A stretch of 64,000 bases of DNA, taken from assembly GCF_019242955.1 (NCBI RefSeq), contig NZ_CP066129.1, positions 2,170,001-2,234,000 on the forward strand. Reading direction: 5' to 3'. The notes beneath the pieces were generated by a model. The model did not search any database and was not told the origin of the DNA. It saw only the letters and a program-made list of their open reading frames with translations. Source of the DNA: Morganella morganii. Its GTDB lineage: Bacteria; Pseudomonadota; Gammaproteobacteria; Enterobacterales; Enterobacteriaceae. Shown in pieces: positions 8,499 through 15,820 of this stretch. The translations under genes and the position numbers were made by a program. Numbering within the stretch: the first letter of the stretch is position 1; each line of letters begins with the position of its first letter.

Positions 8499-9269
8499 TC
8501 AGGGCGTAAAAGCGGAACGATAAACCACAATTCCTTTTTTATTATGAAGATATTCCGGTAACGGGGAATCAATCACCCGTTGTTCATTCCGTTTTGATGA
8601 TGCATTGCGTAAAAACAGTCCGGCTGGTGTCCGGATAATAACCCCGGCATGAGACACATCCAGCCCGGGGCTGGCAGAATAAATGCCGATATAATCACCG
8701 GTCTGCAACTGAGAAAACACGGCAGGTGTCAGCGCGGTAACCGGCAGCCAGGCAACATCCCGCGATGTGACCGGGAGATCGTCGATATAACGGGAGCCAT
8801 TTTTCTTCTGATTCAGTATCTTATGTGTCACACGATAATCCGGTGAAAGTTGCCGGGTAATATCCTGTGCAACAGGCTGTGGTGCACTGACCCAGTCCGA
8901 CATAAAATGACGGCGCTGATAATAACTCACTTCCCCGTTTTTATAACGTATGTGCATTAGTCTGTTACGGAAATCCTGCTTCTGCGGGCTGCGTTTCAGT
9001 GCTTCGGTGTAATCCAGAAAAGTGAAACAATCGAGGGCGTTCAGGTCAGCCACCAGAATTTCCGGTGATTGCGGTGAGCCGATCAACTGACCCGCGCGGT
9101 AAGGTACACCCAGAAACTGTCCGGTCAGCGCAGTAATATTTTCAGCAGTGATCTTACGTGAACCATCCGGCTGATAAAAATGGCTGAGCGATACCGCAGC
9201 ACCTGTTGTGCCTGTATATAAAAGAAAAAGAAATGCAGTCGCAGTAAGAAACCGGTATCGCCGGAACAT
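8499..9269 (-). CDS. Exported DUF1460 amidase-like protein
   Basis: A 256-residue protein with an N-terminal signal sequence (hydrophobic residues about 8-24). It belongs to the DUF1460 family, which has the NlpC/P60-like papain fold of cell-wall amidases. The likely catalytic Cys is in LDCFTF (about residue 80) and the likely His is in SHAGVI near residue 207. AGGAG lies upstream of the ATG. It follows ynfL by 25 bp on the same strand and may be co-transcribed with it. A peptidoglycan substrate is inferred from the family; the exact bond is unknown. Confidence 0.75.
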   Translation of the reverse strand: MFRRYRFLTATAFLFLLYTGTTGAAVSLSHFYQPDGSRKITAENITALTGQFLGVPYRAGQLIGSPQSPEILVADLNALDCFTFLDYTEALKRSPQKQDFRNRLMHIRYKNGEVSYYQRRHFMSDWVSAPQPVAQDITRQLSPDYRVTHKILNQKKNGSRYIDDLPVTSRDVAWLPVTALTPAVFSQLQTGDYIGIYSASPGLDVSHAGVIIRTPAGLFLRNASSKRNEQRVIDSPLPEYLHNKKGIVVYRSAFTP

Positions 9270-9294
9270 CCGAACTCCTGATAATCAAATCCGC

Positions 9295-10194
9295 TCAGCG
9301 GAACACATTGTTTTTCAGCATGGCAATCAGCCGCTGACCGGCCGGAGAAAGTGTATTGTGCTTATGATACACCAGCCAGACTTCAGAAAATGCCTGATTT
9401 TCAGCTAAATGAATATAGCGGACACCATCGACTTTCATTCTGGTAAATGATTCCGTCACCAGCGACACACCTAACCCGGCGGAGACCAATCCCAGAATCG
9501 TCATTGCCTCACCGGCTTCCTGGGCTATTACCGGTGTGACACCCGCACCTTTCAGCAAATTGATGATTTCATCATACAGCGCCGTGCCCACATCCCGTTC
9601 AAAGAAAACCAATGGTACGCCACTCAGCATATCCAGGGAAATACCTGATTTTAGGTATTTCATCAGCGGATGATCATCATAGACGGCCAGCATAAACCGT
9701 TCTTTAAACAGCAGTTCATGAACCAGGTTATCCGGTAGTTGGGTATTGCGCATCACACCGAAATCGATCCTGCCGCTCAGCAGCGGATTAATCTGCTGCT
9801 TGGTATTCATCTGATGCATATGAATAGCCACATCAGGGTACATTTCCCGATACTGACGAAATGTGGCGGTGATATGACGCATAAAAGGTGTCGTGGAGGT
9901 AAAGCCGACAGAGACTTCCCCCAGTTCCCCGCGATCCATTCTGGCTGCTTTTTCAACGGCGGCCTCAACCTGAGTACGAATCTGATAAGCTTCGCGCAAA
10001 AACATTTCCCCGGCCGGTGTCAGACTGACATTCCGGTTGTTCCGTGCCAGCAGTTTAGCCGGTATCGCATTCTCAAGTGCCTGAATCTGCTGACTGAGCG
10101 GAGGCTGAGAGATATTAAGACGCTCTGCCGCCCGGCCGAAATGGAGCTCTTCAGCGACAGCGATAAAATAGCGCAGATGGCGGAATTCGATCAT
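9295..10194 (-). CDS. ynfL: LysR-type regulator (YnfL-like)
   Basis: A 299-residue LysR-family regulator. It starts MIEFRHLRYFIAVAEELHF with the DNA-binding helix-turn-helix through AAERLNISQPPLSQQIQALE, followed by a substrate-binding domain with the co-inducer fold. It is divergent from the MFS transporter ynfM with a 109-bp gap, the same pair and orientation as ynfL-ynfM in E. coli. It probably controls ynfM and itself from that gap. The inducer is unknown. Confidence 0.85.
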   Translation of the reverse strand: MIEFRHLRYFIAVAEELHFGRAAERLNISQPPLSQQIQALENAIPAKLLARNNRNVSLTPAGEMFLREAYQIRTQVEAAVEKAARMDRGELGEVSVGFTSTTPFMRHITATFRQYREMYPDVAIHMHQMNTKQQINPLLSGRIDFGVMRNTQLPDNLVHELLFKERFMLAVYDDHPLMKYLKSGISLDMLSGVPLVFFERDVGTALYDEIINLLKGAGVTPVIAQEAGEAMTILGLVSAGLGVSLVTESFTRMKVDGVRYIHLAENQAFSEVWLVYHKHNTLSPAGQRLIAMLKNNVFR

Positions 10195-10303
10195 TATTCC
10201 CTCATTGAGTCGTAAAACATATCAATCAAGAGTATTAATATATTAGACAAAACACCAGCATCTTTTTATGCTTTGTTTTATGACAAGATGCTGAGATAAG
10301 TGT

Positions 10304-11557
10304 ATGACAGATGAGAATAAACTGATAACTGATAGCCGGATGAGTTCCCCGGTGCAGGAGAATCAGACAAAACAGCACTATATCCAGCGTGACGACAAAC
10401 TGTATCTGCGTGTCACACTTTCCTTTTTTATGGTCGGTCTGGCAACATTTGCCCTGCTCTATTTTGTACAGCCGATCCTGCCGTTATTGTCAGAGGATTT
10501 TTCTGTATCACCGGCACAGGCCAGTTTATCGTTGTCACTTGCCACCGGATTTATGGCGGTCGGACTGTTGATCACCGGCCCGTTGTCGGATGCAGTCGGC
10601 CGTAAAAACGTCATGGTGATATCCCTGACCTGCGCCGCCATTTTTACACTGCTCAGCGCCTTCACCACCAGTTGGGCGGGTATTCTGATTGTCCGTTCAC
10701 TTGTCGGATTATCACTCAGCGGTGTTGCAGCTGTGGCTATGACCTATCTCAGTGAGGAAATTCATCCCAGCTATGTCGCCCTCTCCATGGGATTATATAT
10801 CAGCGGAAACTCTATCGGCGGCATGAGCGGACGCCTGATCACCGGAGTGATTGCGGATTATGCCAGCTGGCGGATTGCCGTTCTGGTACTCGGCACATTT
10901 TCCCTGATAGGTGCATTTTTATTCTGGCGGTTACTGCCGCCGTCACGTCATTTCCGGGCCAGTTCGCTAAAACCGAAGAGTCTGTGGAAATACCTGATTC
11001 TGCACTGCCGGGATGACGGGCTGCCATGGCTGTTTGCCATTGGTTTTATTATTATGGGCAGCTTTGTTACCCTGTTTAATTATATCGGTTACCGGCTGAT
11101 GGAACCGCCGTATTATTTCAGCCAGGCCGTTGTCGGCATGCTATCCATCGTCTATTTATCAGGAACTTACAGTGCCTCTAAAGCCGGTACACTGACGCGT
11201 AAATACGGTTACGGAAAAGTATTGATTGGCGCGGTTTCTCTGATGCTGGCCGGCATTCTCATCACTCTCGGCAGCTCACTGACGGCTGTGCTTGCCGGTA
11301 TGCTGGTGCTGACCACCGGATTTTTTGCCGCTCATTCTGTCACCAGCAGCTGGGTCGGACGCCGTGCACGACGTGCCAGGGCTCAGGCATCTTCCCTCTA
11401 TCTGTTTTCCTATTATGGCGGCTCCAGTATTGCCGGTACTTTGGGGGGCGTTTTCTGGTCTTACTGGCACTGGAATGGCATCGGCTGGTTTATCGCTGCT
11501 ATGCTGGCAACGGGTGTGCTGATTGCGCTGTATCTGAACAAACATGCACATTCATGA
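10304..11557 (+). CDS. ynfM: MFS transporter YnfM
   Basis: A 417-residue major facilitator with a polar N-terminal tail of about 35 residues and 12 predicted membrane helices. The motif between helices 2 and 3 reads GPLSDAVGRKNVM (family A-motif). The fold and neighbourhood match YnfM, an arabinose-polymer/drug-type exporter family member in E. coli. The long tail MTDENKLITDSRMSSPVQ may be partly due to an upstream start; another ATG is at residue 13. Substrate is unknown. The 402 bp after it have no ordinary gene. Confidence 0.85.
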   Translation: MTDENKLITDSRMSSPVQENQTKQHYIQRDDKLYLRVTLSFFMVGLATFALLYFVQPILPLLSEDFSVSPAQASLSLSLATGFMAVGLLITGPLSDAVGRKNVMVISLTCAAIFTLLSAFTTSWAGILIVRSLVGLSLSGVAAVAMTYLSEEIHPSYVALSMGLYISGNSIGGMSGRLITGVIADYASWRIAVLVLGTFSLIGAFLFWRLLPPSRHFRASSLKPKSLWKYLILHCRDDGLPWLFAIGFIIMGSFVTLFNYIGYRLMEPPYYFSQAVVGMLSIVYLSGTYSASKAGTLTRKYGYGKVLIGAVSLMLAGILITLGSSLTAVLAGMLVLTTGFFAAHSVTSSWVGRRARRARAQASSLYLFSYYGGSSIAGTLGGVFWSYWHWNGIGWFIAAMLATGVLIALYLNKHAHS

Positions 11558-11959
11558 TACATAAAAATATAGTCAGATAATTAATTTTTATGTCATATAA
11601 AATACCTCAACAGGTTAATTTTATATTCTGATTTTTCAGCATATACTATTTGTGTTTTAAGGTTAAATATACTTCACTTTGTAATTAAACTTGATCAGAA
11701 GTACTGCAACACCATTATTACGTTGTATCTCCAAAGAAATTGATAACTTGTCATAATTTATTTTTTAAATCTTCAGCCACTTTTATTTCATAAAAGTGGC
11801 TGCTTTATTTTTCATTATCTATATAAATAGTCCCGTAGTTTTTCATTTATATTAAATTAAAAATAACTCATCAGGTTAATTCAATTCTCTTACACATACG
11901 ACTACAGTTATACGTGTTCCACACATTCTCTTTTCCATCAACAGAAAAATGAGGTTCAT
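11558..11959. other. AT-rich gene-free stretch after ynfM, with a strong plus-strand terminator
   Basis: No ORF of note. At 11774-11802 CAGCCACTTTTA and TAAAAGTGGCTG form a perfect 12-bp stem followed by CTTTATTTTTC, a strong plus-strand terminator. It is 216 bp past the ynfM stop, which is far for that gene and leaves room for a small RNA of up to about 200 nt. Two related segments, 11601-11629 and 11861-11888, share the pattern AATA(A/C)CTCA-CAGGTTAATT and may be duplicated promoters. Confidence 0.5.
11774..11812 (+). terminator. Strong terminator, ynfM or an unannotated small RNA
   Basis: Perfect 12-bp stem with a five-base loop (TTTCA) and a downstream CTTTATTTTT tract on the plus strand. 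Confidence 0.75.
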
Positions 11960-12127
11960 ATGCTGACTCTGCTATTAAGTTCTGCCCTGATGATGTCCCC
12001 ACCGGCACCTTCTAATGCGTGGCGCGCACCCCCACCACCATCGAACGTTGTTATTTGTCACGACCAGGTTACCACACCACAGATAGAGTTCAGTTTCAAT
12101 AAACAATACCTGCGTTGCACGCCATAA
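11960..12127 (+). CDS. Micropeptide 1 of the array (55 aa)
   Basis: An ORF of 55 residues starting MLTLLLSSALMMSPPAP, after a GAGG ribosome site five bases upstream. A short hydrophobic N-terminus is followed by a Pro-rich stretch (about 14-27) and a polar tail with two cysteines (33 and 53). I do not recognise the family. It shares the opening MLTLxLSSxLM and the two-cysteine rule with ORFs at 12321 and 12718, which supports real translation. The N-terminus lacks the Lys/Arg of a classic signal peptide. Confidence 0.55.
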   Translation: MLTLLLSSALMMSPPAPSNAWRAPPPPSNVVICHDQVTTPQIEFSFNKQYLRCTP

Positions 12128-12183
12128 CCGATACAACACTATATACAGGTGTTATACCTTACAATCACAGAAAAGAGATTATT

Positions 12184-12291
12184 ATGCTCGCACTTTTATT
12201 AACTGGTACATTATTTCTTTCTTCTGCAGAATCATTTGAATCCTGCGATATCGTTGCTCCTGAGTATTGTTCCGTCATCTGGTGGAATTAA
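12184..12291 (+). CDS. Micropeptide 2 of the array (35 aa)
   Basis: A 35-residue ORF starting MLALLLTGTLFLSS, then SAESFESCDIVAPEYCSVIWWN. It again has a hydrophobic start and exactly two cysteines (21 and 29). The ribosome site is weak (AAGAGA). The last 18 codons recur, with changes, at 12629-12682 without a start, so this gene was partly duplicated. It lies 56 bp after micropeptide 1 and 29 bp before micropeptide 3, consistent with one transcript. Function unknown. Confidence 0.5.
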   Translation: MLALLLTGTLFLSSAESFESCDIVAPEYCSVIWWN

Positions 12292-12320
12292 TCTGCCATA
12301 TAATATAACGAGGAATTTTT

Positions 12321-12467
12321 ATGCTGACACTTATATTAAGTAGTTCATTAATGATTAATAGCTATTTTACTGATCATAAAAATGATGAACCAAAACCTGA
12401 TGTCTGGGAGCCGAAATCGGCTCAATATATTAATGATGTATGCACTAAACCCTATTGCGAACAATGA
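12321..12467 (+). CDS. Micropeptide 3 of the array (48 aa)
   Basis: A 48-residue ORF starting MLTLILSSSLMINSYF, with GAGGA six bases upstream. The middle is acidic and polar (DHKNDEPKPDVWEPK), and the end holds two cysteines (41 and 46) in CTKPYC. The paralogue at 12718 differs in the first 36 codons by two silent changes and one Ile-to-Val, and later by an in-frame six-base insertion. That pattern is what selection on a protein produces. No known family recognised. Confidence 0.65.
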   Translation: MLTLILSSSLMINSYFTDHKNDEPKPDVWEPKSAQYINDVCTKPYCEQ

Positions 12468-12575
12468 AATAACAGCGGGTAATATTACTACCAATCATGA
12501 ACAGGCATTGTTTATTCGTTTATTCTATATGGTACAAATAAGCAAGATTGTTCATATAAAAACTCACTGAGCTTT

Positions 12576-12607
12576 ACCATTAACCCACGTTTATGTGGGT
12601 TAACGGT
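12576..12607. terminator. Hairpin closing unit A of the micropeptide array
   Basis: ACCATTAACCCAC pairs with GTGGGTTAACGGT with one mismatch, loop GTTTAT. No T-run follows on the plus strand, so it may be a 3' stabiliser, an operator or a weak terminator. Confidence 0.55.
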
Positions 12608-12628
12608 GATAATAAAATCGGTAACAAA

Positions 12629-12682
12629 TTATTTGAATTCTGCGATATAGTTTCACCTGAGTGTTGTTCCGTCATCTGGTGA
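12629..12682 (+). pseudogene. Remnant of micropeptide 2 in unit B
   Basis: The reading frame LFEFCDIVSPECCSVIW repeats the end of micropeptide 2 but lacks its hydrophobic start. The only in-frame ATG upstream (12594) lies inside the preceding hairpin and has no ribosome site. The original TGG-TGG-AAT end is cut short by TGA. Confidence 0.6.
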
Positions 12683-12717
12683 AATTAACCTGCCATATAA
12701 TATAGCGAGGAATTTTT

Positions 12718-12873
12718 ATGCTGACACTTATTTTAAGTAGTTCATTAATGGTTAATAGCTATTTTACTGATCATAAAAATGATGAACCAAAACCTGATGT
12801 CTGGGAGCCGAAATCGGCTCAGTATGTTTATGATACATGTCCTAAAGATAAACCCTATTGCCACATGCTGTGA
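12718..12873 (+). CDS. Micropeptide 4 of the array (51 aa)
   Basis: Paralogue of micropeptide 3 on the duplicated unit: MLTLILSSSLMVNSYF start, the same polar middle, and a changed tail with cysteines at 41 and 48 in CPKDKPYC. GCGAGGA lies upstream of the ATG. Residues 1-36 differ at one position from the copy at 12321 whereas the tails differ strongly, which suggests the tail is the variable, perhaps target-facing, part. Function unknown. Confidence 0.65.
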   Translation: MLTLILSSSLMVNSYFTDHKNDEPKPDVWEPKSAQYVYDTCPKDKPYCHML

Positions 12874-12979
12874 TAACAGCAGACAATATTATTGTCCGTC
12901 ATGAACAAACATTATTTATTCGTTTATTTTATACAGTACAAATAAACAGGGTTGTTCATATAAATACTCACTAAGTTTT

Positions 12980-13011
12980 ACCATTAACCCACGTTTATGT
13001 GGGTTAACGGT
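12980..13011. terminator. Hairpin closing unit B of the micropeptide array
   Basis: Same arms and loop as the hairpin at 12576-12607. Confidence 0.55.
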
Positions 13012-13154
13012 GATAATAAAACCGGTGGTAAACAACCACGGCAGCCTGCCATCCCGGCAGTTCAGGATCAGACATTTTCACAGGTTCTTATGTTTTAGTG
13101 AGCTGGCTATATATATTCGATAAAAACCAAATAACATTACCATTACGCCCTTTT

Positions 13155-13183
13155 CTTCCCTTCTTCCCTTCTTCCCTTCTTCC
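13155..13183 (+). repeat. Octanucleotide microsatellite (CTTCCCTT) x 3.6
   Basis: Three perfect CTTCCCTT units and a partial fourth, about 90 bp upstream of the tus start and 50 bp upstream of the TATAAA box. Such repeats change copy number by slippage. Confidence 0.9.
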
Positions 13184-13244
13184 ATGCGAGACAAAATTCT
13201 CTTGTACAAAGCACAATGCTGAACTAATCTGGTATAAACACATT

Positions 13245-13261
13245 TGTATGTTGTAACTAAA
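13245..13261 (+). promoter_or_regulatory. Ter replication-arrest site / tus operator
   Basis: TGTATGTTGTAACTAAA matches the E. coli Ter core ATGTTGTAACTAAA exactly and sits 9 bp before tus, as TerB does in E. coli. Tus bound here would block forks from one side and repress its own promoter. Confidence 0.92.
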
Positions 13262-13270
13262 AGGTGATGT

Positions 13271-14194
13271 ATGAGATATGACGCAAGAATGTCGCTTACG
13301 GACTGCTTTAATCAACTGGAATCAGCTCTGAATACCTTGTGCAAAACTATCCGGCTGGATTCGGCGCGTACCGCTGAAGTTTATCAGTTGCCGGAGATCC
13401 TGAAAGGCGAAGAAAATAACACCGTCAACACCATTTCTGTCATTCCTGTCAGTGGTGAGGATGCCGTTTCTCTGGCACTGTCCCACTATCAGCGTTTATT
13501 TATTTTTGATAATGACCAGACAATCAGCAGTAAATCTGCCATTCGTTTGCCCGGTGTACTGCTGATCACACTCTCTCCTTCACACCGGAAAGCGGTACAG
13601 CAACAACTTGCTGAAGTGAACCGTCTGAAAAAACTATTGGCTGCTATCGTGACAGAAACATCCGGCGTAGATAAAACGCAGCGGTTTGAGTTCGTACACA
13701 ACCAGATAAAGGGATTAATTACACTGAATGCCTACCGGCAAATCCAGTCTGTCACCTCCCCCACTTCTGTCCGGTTTGGCTGGGCCAACAAGCATATTAT
13801 CCAGAAGGTCGATCGCAACACATTGTTATCTCAACTGGAGGAGCAATACCAGAAACCGCGCGCCATTCAGTCTCTGACACGCGAAGAACGGCAATCATAT
13901 CTGGCAAAAGAGATTTCCGCATTAAAACAGGTACCGGAAGATGCGGTACTGAAAATCAAGCGACCGGTAAAAGTACAACCCATCGCACGGGTCTGGTACA
14001 GCGAAGCACAAAAGCAGGTGCAATACGCCTGTGCATCTCCGCTGATTGTATTTTGTGATGAGAATGATGAAAAACCGATCACCGGCGTCTTGCCGGATTA
14101 TGATGCAGAAAATATTAAGATCCGTCACAGGCCGAAAGCACAAAAATTAATTTCTGTGATACCGAGACTGCATTTATATATGGAAGTGATGTAA
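13271..14194 (+). CDS. tus: Replication terminus-binding protein Tus
   Basis: Tus binds Ter sites as a monomer and stops the DnaB helicase in one direction, trapping forks in the terminus. The 307-residue protein contains LRFGWANKHII-like VRFGWANKHII and the strongly conserved KIKRPVKVQPIARVWY, both in the DNA-binding core, and ends IPRLHLYMEV. The ATG at 13271 follows AAGGTG. The N-terminal third is more divergent than the core. It is convergent with fumC, as in E. coli, and lies directly behind a Ter site. Confidence 0.95.
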   Translation: MRYDARMSLTDCFNQLESALNTLCKTIRLDSARTAEVYQLPEILKGEENNTVNTISVIPVSGEDAVSLALSHYQRLFIFDNDQTISSKSAIRLPGVLLITLSPSHRKAVQQQLAEVNRLKKLLAAIVTETSGVDKTQRFEFVHNQIKGLITLNAYRQIQSVTSPTSVRFGWANKHIIQKVDRNTLLSQLEEQYQKPRAIQSLTREERQSYLAKEISALKQVPEDAVLKIKRPVKVQPIARVWYSEAQKQVQYACASPLIVFCDENDEKPITGVLPDYDAENIKIRHRPKAQKLISVIPRLHLYMEVM

Positions 14195-14195
14195 A

Positions 14196-14222
14196 AACGG
14201 AGCCGTCATGGCTCCGTTCCTG
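14196..14222 (-). terminator. fumC terminator (shared with tus)
   Basis: AACGGAGCC and GGCTCCGTT form a 9-bp stem around GTCAT. On the minus strand it is followed by TTTTT, so it mainly serves fumC. Confidence 0.75.
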
Positions 14223-14252
14223 CTATATGTAAGGACTACCCGTAACGACGGA

Positions 14253-15647
14253 TTACTTCATGCTGCCGACCATCTCTTCCGGACGAACCCACGCATCAAA
14301 TTCCGCTTCAGTCAGATAACCCAGCTTCATTGCGGATGCTTTCAGCGTCAGGCCTTCTTTATGGGCTTTTTTCGCGATTTCGGCTGCTTTGTCATAGCCG
14401 ATATGGGTATTCAGCGCCGTTACCAGCATCAGTGATTCATTCAGCAACTGACTGATCCGCTCACGGTTCGGTTCAATACCCACCGCACAGTGCTCATTAA
14501 AGCTGCGCATGCCGTCAGCCAGCAGACGGACAGATTGCAGGAAGTTGTGGATTACCATCGGACGGAACACATTCAGTTCAAAATTACCGGATGCCCCGCC
14601 GATATTGACCGCCACATCATTCCCCATCACCTGCGCGCACAGCATCGTCATCGCTTCACACTGTGTCGGATTCACTTTACCCGGCATGATAGAGCTGCCC
14701 GGTTCGTTTTCCGGAATGGCAATTTCACCGATGCCGCAGCGCGGACCGGATGCCAGCCAGCGGACATCATTGGCGATCTTCATCAGTGAGGCTGCCAGCC
14801 CTTTCAGTGCACCATGGGCATGAACCAGCGCATCACAGGTGGCCAGTGCCTCAAATTTATTCGGTGCAGTCACAAACGGCTGACCGGACAGTTCAGCGAT
14901 TTTCTTCGCCACACGTACGGCATACTCCGGATGAGTATTCAGGCCGGTACCGACCGCTGTACCACCGAGAGCCAGCTCGCTCAGATGCGGCAGGCTGTTT
15001 TCCAGATGTTTCAGGTTATATTGCAGCATTGCCGCCCAGCCGGAAATTTCCTGACCCAATGTCAGCGGTGTGGCGTCCTGTAAGTGAGTACGGCCGATTT
15101 TAACGATATCGCGGTAGGCTTCCGCTTTTTCTGCCAGGACACGGTGCAGAGATTTCAATTCAGGGATCAGCTGAGTGCTGACCGCAATCACTGCAGCGAC
15201 ATGCATCGCTGTCGGGAATACGTCGTTAGAACTCTGGCTTTTATTCACATCATCATTCGGGTGGACGATACGCTCACCGCCGCGCTGCCCGCCGAGGATT
15301 TCACTGGCACGGTTTGCCAGCACCTCATTCATATTCATGTTACTTTGTGTGCCGGAACCGGTCTGCCAGATAGCCAGCGGAAACTCTTCAGGGTGCTTAC
15401 CGGCAAGAACTTCATCCGCGGCGGCAATGATTGCATCCGCCCGCTCTTTCGCCAGCAGTCCCAGATCACAGTTGACAGCTGCCGCTGCTTTTTTTGTAAT
15501 AGCCAGCGCAGCAATCAGATCCGCAGGCATTTTTTCAACTGAAATACGGAAATGCTCTAAAGAACGTTGAGTCTGAGCGCCCCACAATTTGTCCGCAGGA
15601 ACATCGATAGGGCCCATTGAGTCTTTTTCAATACGCGTGGCTGCCAT
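14253..15647 (-). CDS. fumC: Fumarate hydratase class II
   Basis: FumC converts fumarate to L-malate in the TCA cycle. It is the iron-free, oxidation-resistant enzyme. The 464 residues include the superfamily signature [16 protein letters not shown] with the catalytic Ser, and the [14 protein letters not shown] and [11 protein letters not shown] blocks. The start [12 protein letters not shown] follows AAGGAG; a longer frame to 15668 has no support. A fumA gene, next to fumC in E. coli, is missing: manA follows directly on the other strand. Confidence 0.97.
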   Translation of the reverse strand: MAATRIEKDSMGPIDVPADKLWGAQTQRSLEHFRISVEKMPADLIAALAITKKAAAAVNCDLGLLAKERADAIIAAADEVLAGKHPEEFPLAIWQTGSGTQSNMNMNEVLANRASEILGGQRGGERIVHPNDDVNKSQSSNDVFPTAMHVAAVIAVSTQLIPELKSLHRVLAEKAEAYRDIVKIGRTHLQDATPLTLGQEISGWAAMLQYNLKHLENSLPHLSELALGGTAVGTGLNTHPEYAVRVAKKIAELSGQPFVTAPNKFEALATCDALVHAHGALKGLAASLMKIANDVRWLASGPRCGIGEIAIPENEPGSSIMPGKVNPTQCEAMTMLCAQVMGNDVAVNIGGASGNFELNVFRPMVIHNFLQSVRLLADGMRSFNEHCAVGIEPNRERISQLLNESLMLVTALNTHIGYDKAAEIAKKAHKEGLTLKASAMKLGYLTEAEFDAWVRPEEMVGSMK

Positions 15648-15820
15648 TAGTCTCTCCTTAGCACACAAAATAAAATGGATTTCAAATCCCGAAAGTTACA
15701 GATAGACTCTGAAAACGGGCATATCTTGCCACACTTTCATTTCCGATTATGCGATCCGGGCGGAGTTATTGCTTTATTGTTACTACCTTATTGTTAACTG
15801 TTTAAAAAGAGAGCGTTGCT

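Larger units (their letters stand above)
12235..13030 (+). repeat. Tandem duplication of about 400 bp carrying micropeptide genes
   Basis: Unit A (about 12235-12630) and unit B (about 12631-13030) are closely similar. Each has the end of micropeptide 2, a CATATAATATA-CGAGGAATTTTT leader, a 48-51 codon micropeptide, a trailing stretch with TTTATTCGTTTATT and GTTCATATAAA, and a hairpin based on ACCATTAACCCAC. The two start codons are 397 bp apart and the hairpins 404 bp apart. Confidence 0.85.
12874..13270. other. Gap between micropeptide 4 and tus
   Basis: Holds the second array hairpin, an octanucleotide repeat, a TATAAA box (13233-13238) and the Ter site. A 75-codon minus-strand frame (13088-13315) runs across the repeat but has no family features and overlaps the tus start. 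Confidence 0.6.

Noticed and set aside
12382-12570. 62-codon ORF overlapping micropeptide 3 in another frame
   Set aside because: Not preserved in the duplicated unit, whereas the micropeptide frame is; no ribosome site.
13088-13315. 75-codon minus-strand ORF across the octanucleotide repeat
   Set aside because: Overlaps the Ter site and tus start, and its EGKKGRKGR part is only the repeat translated. No ribosome site.
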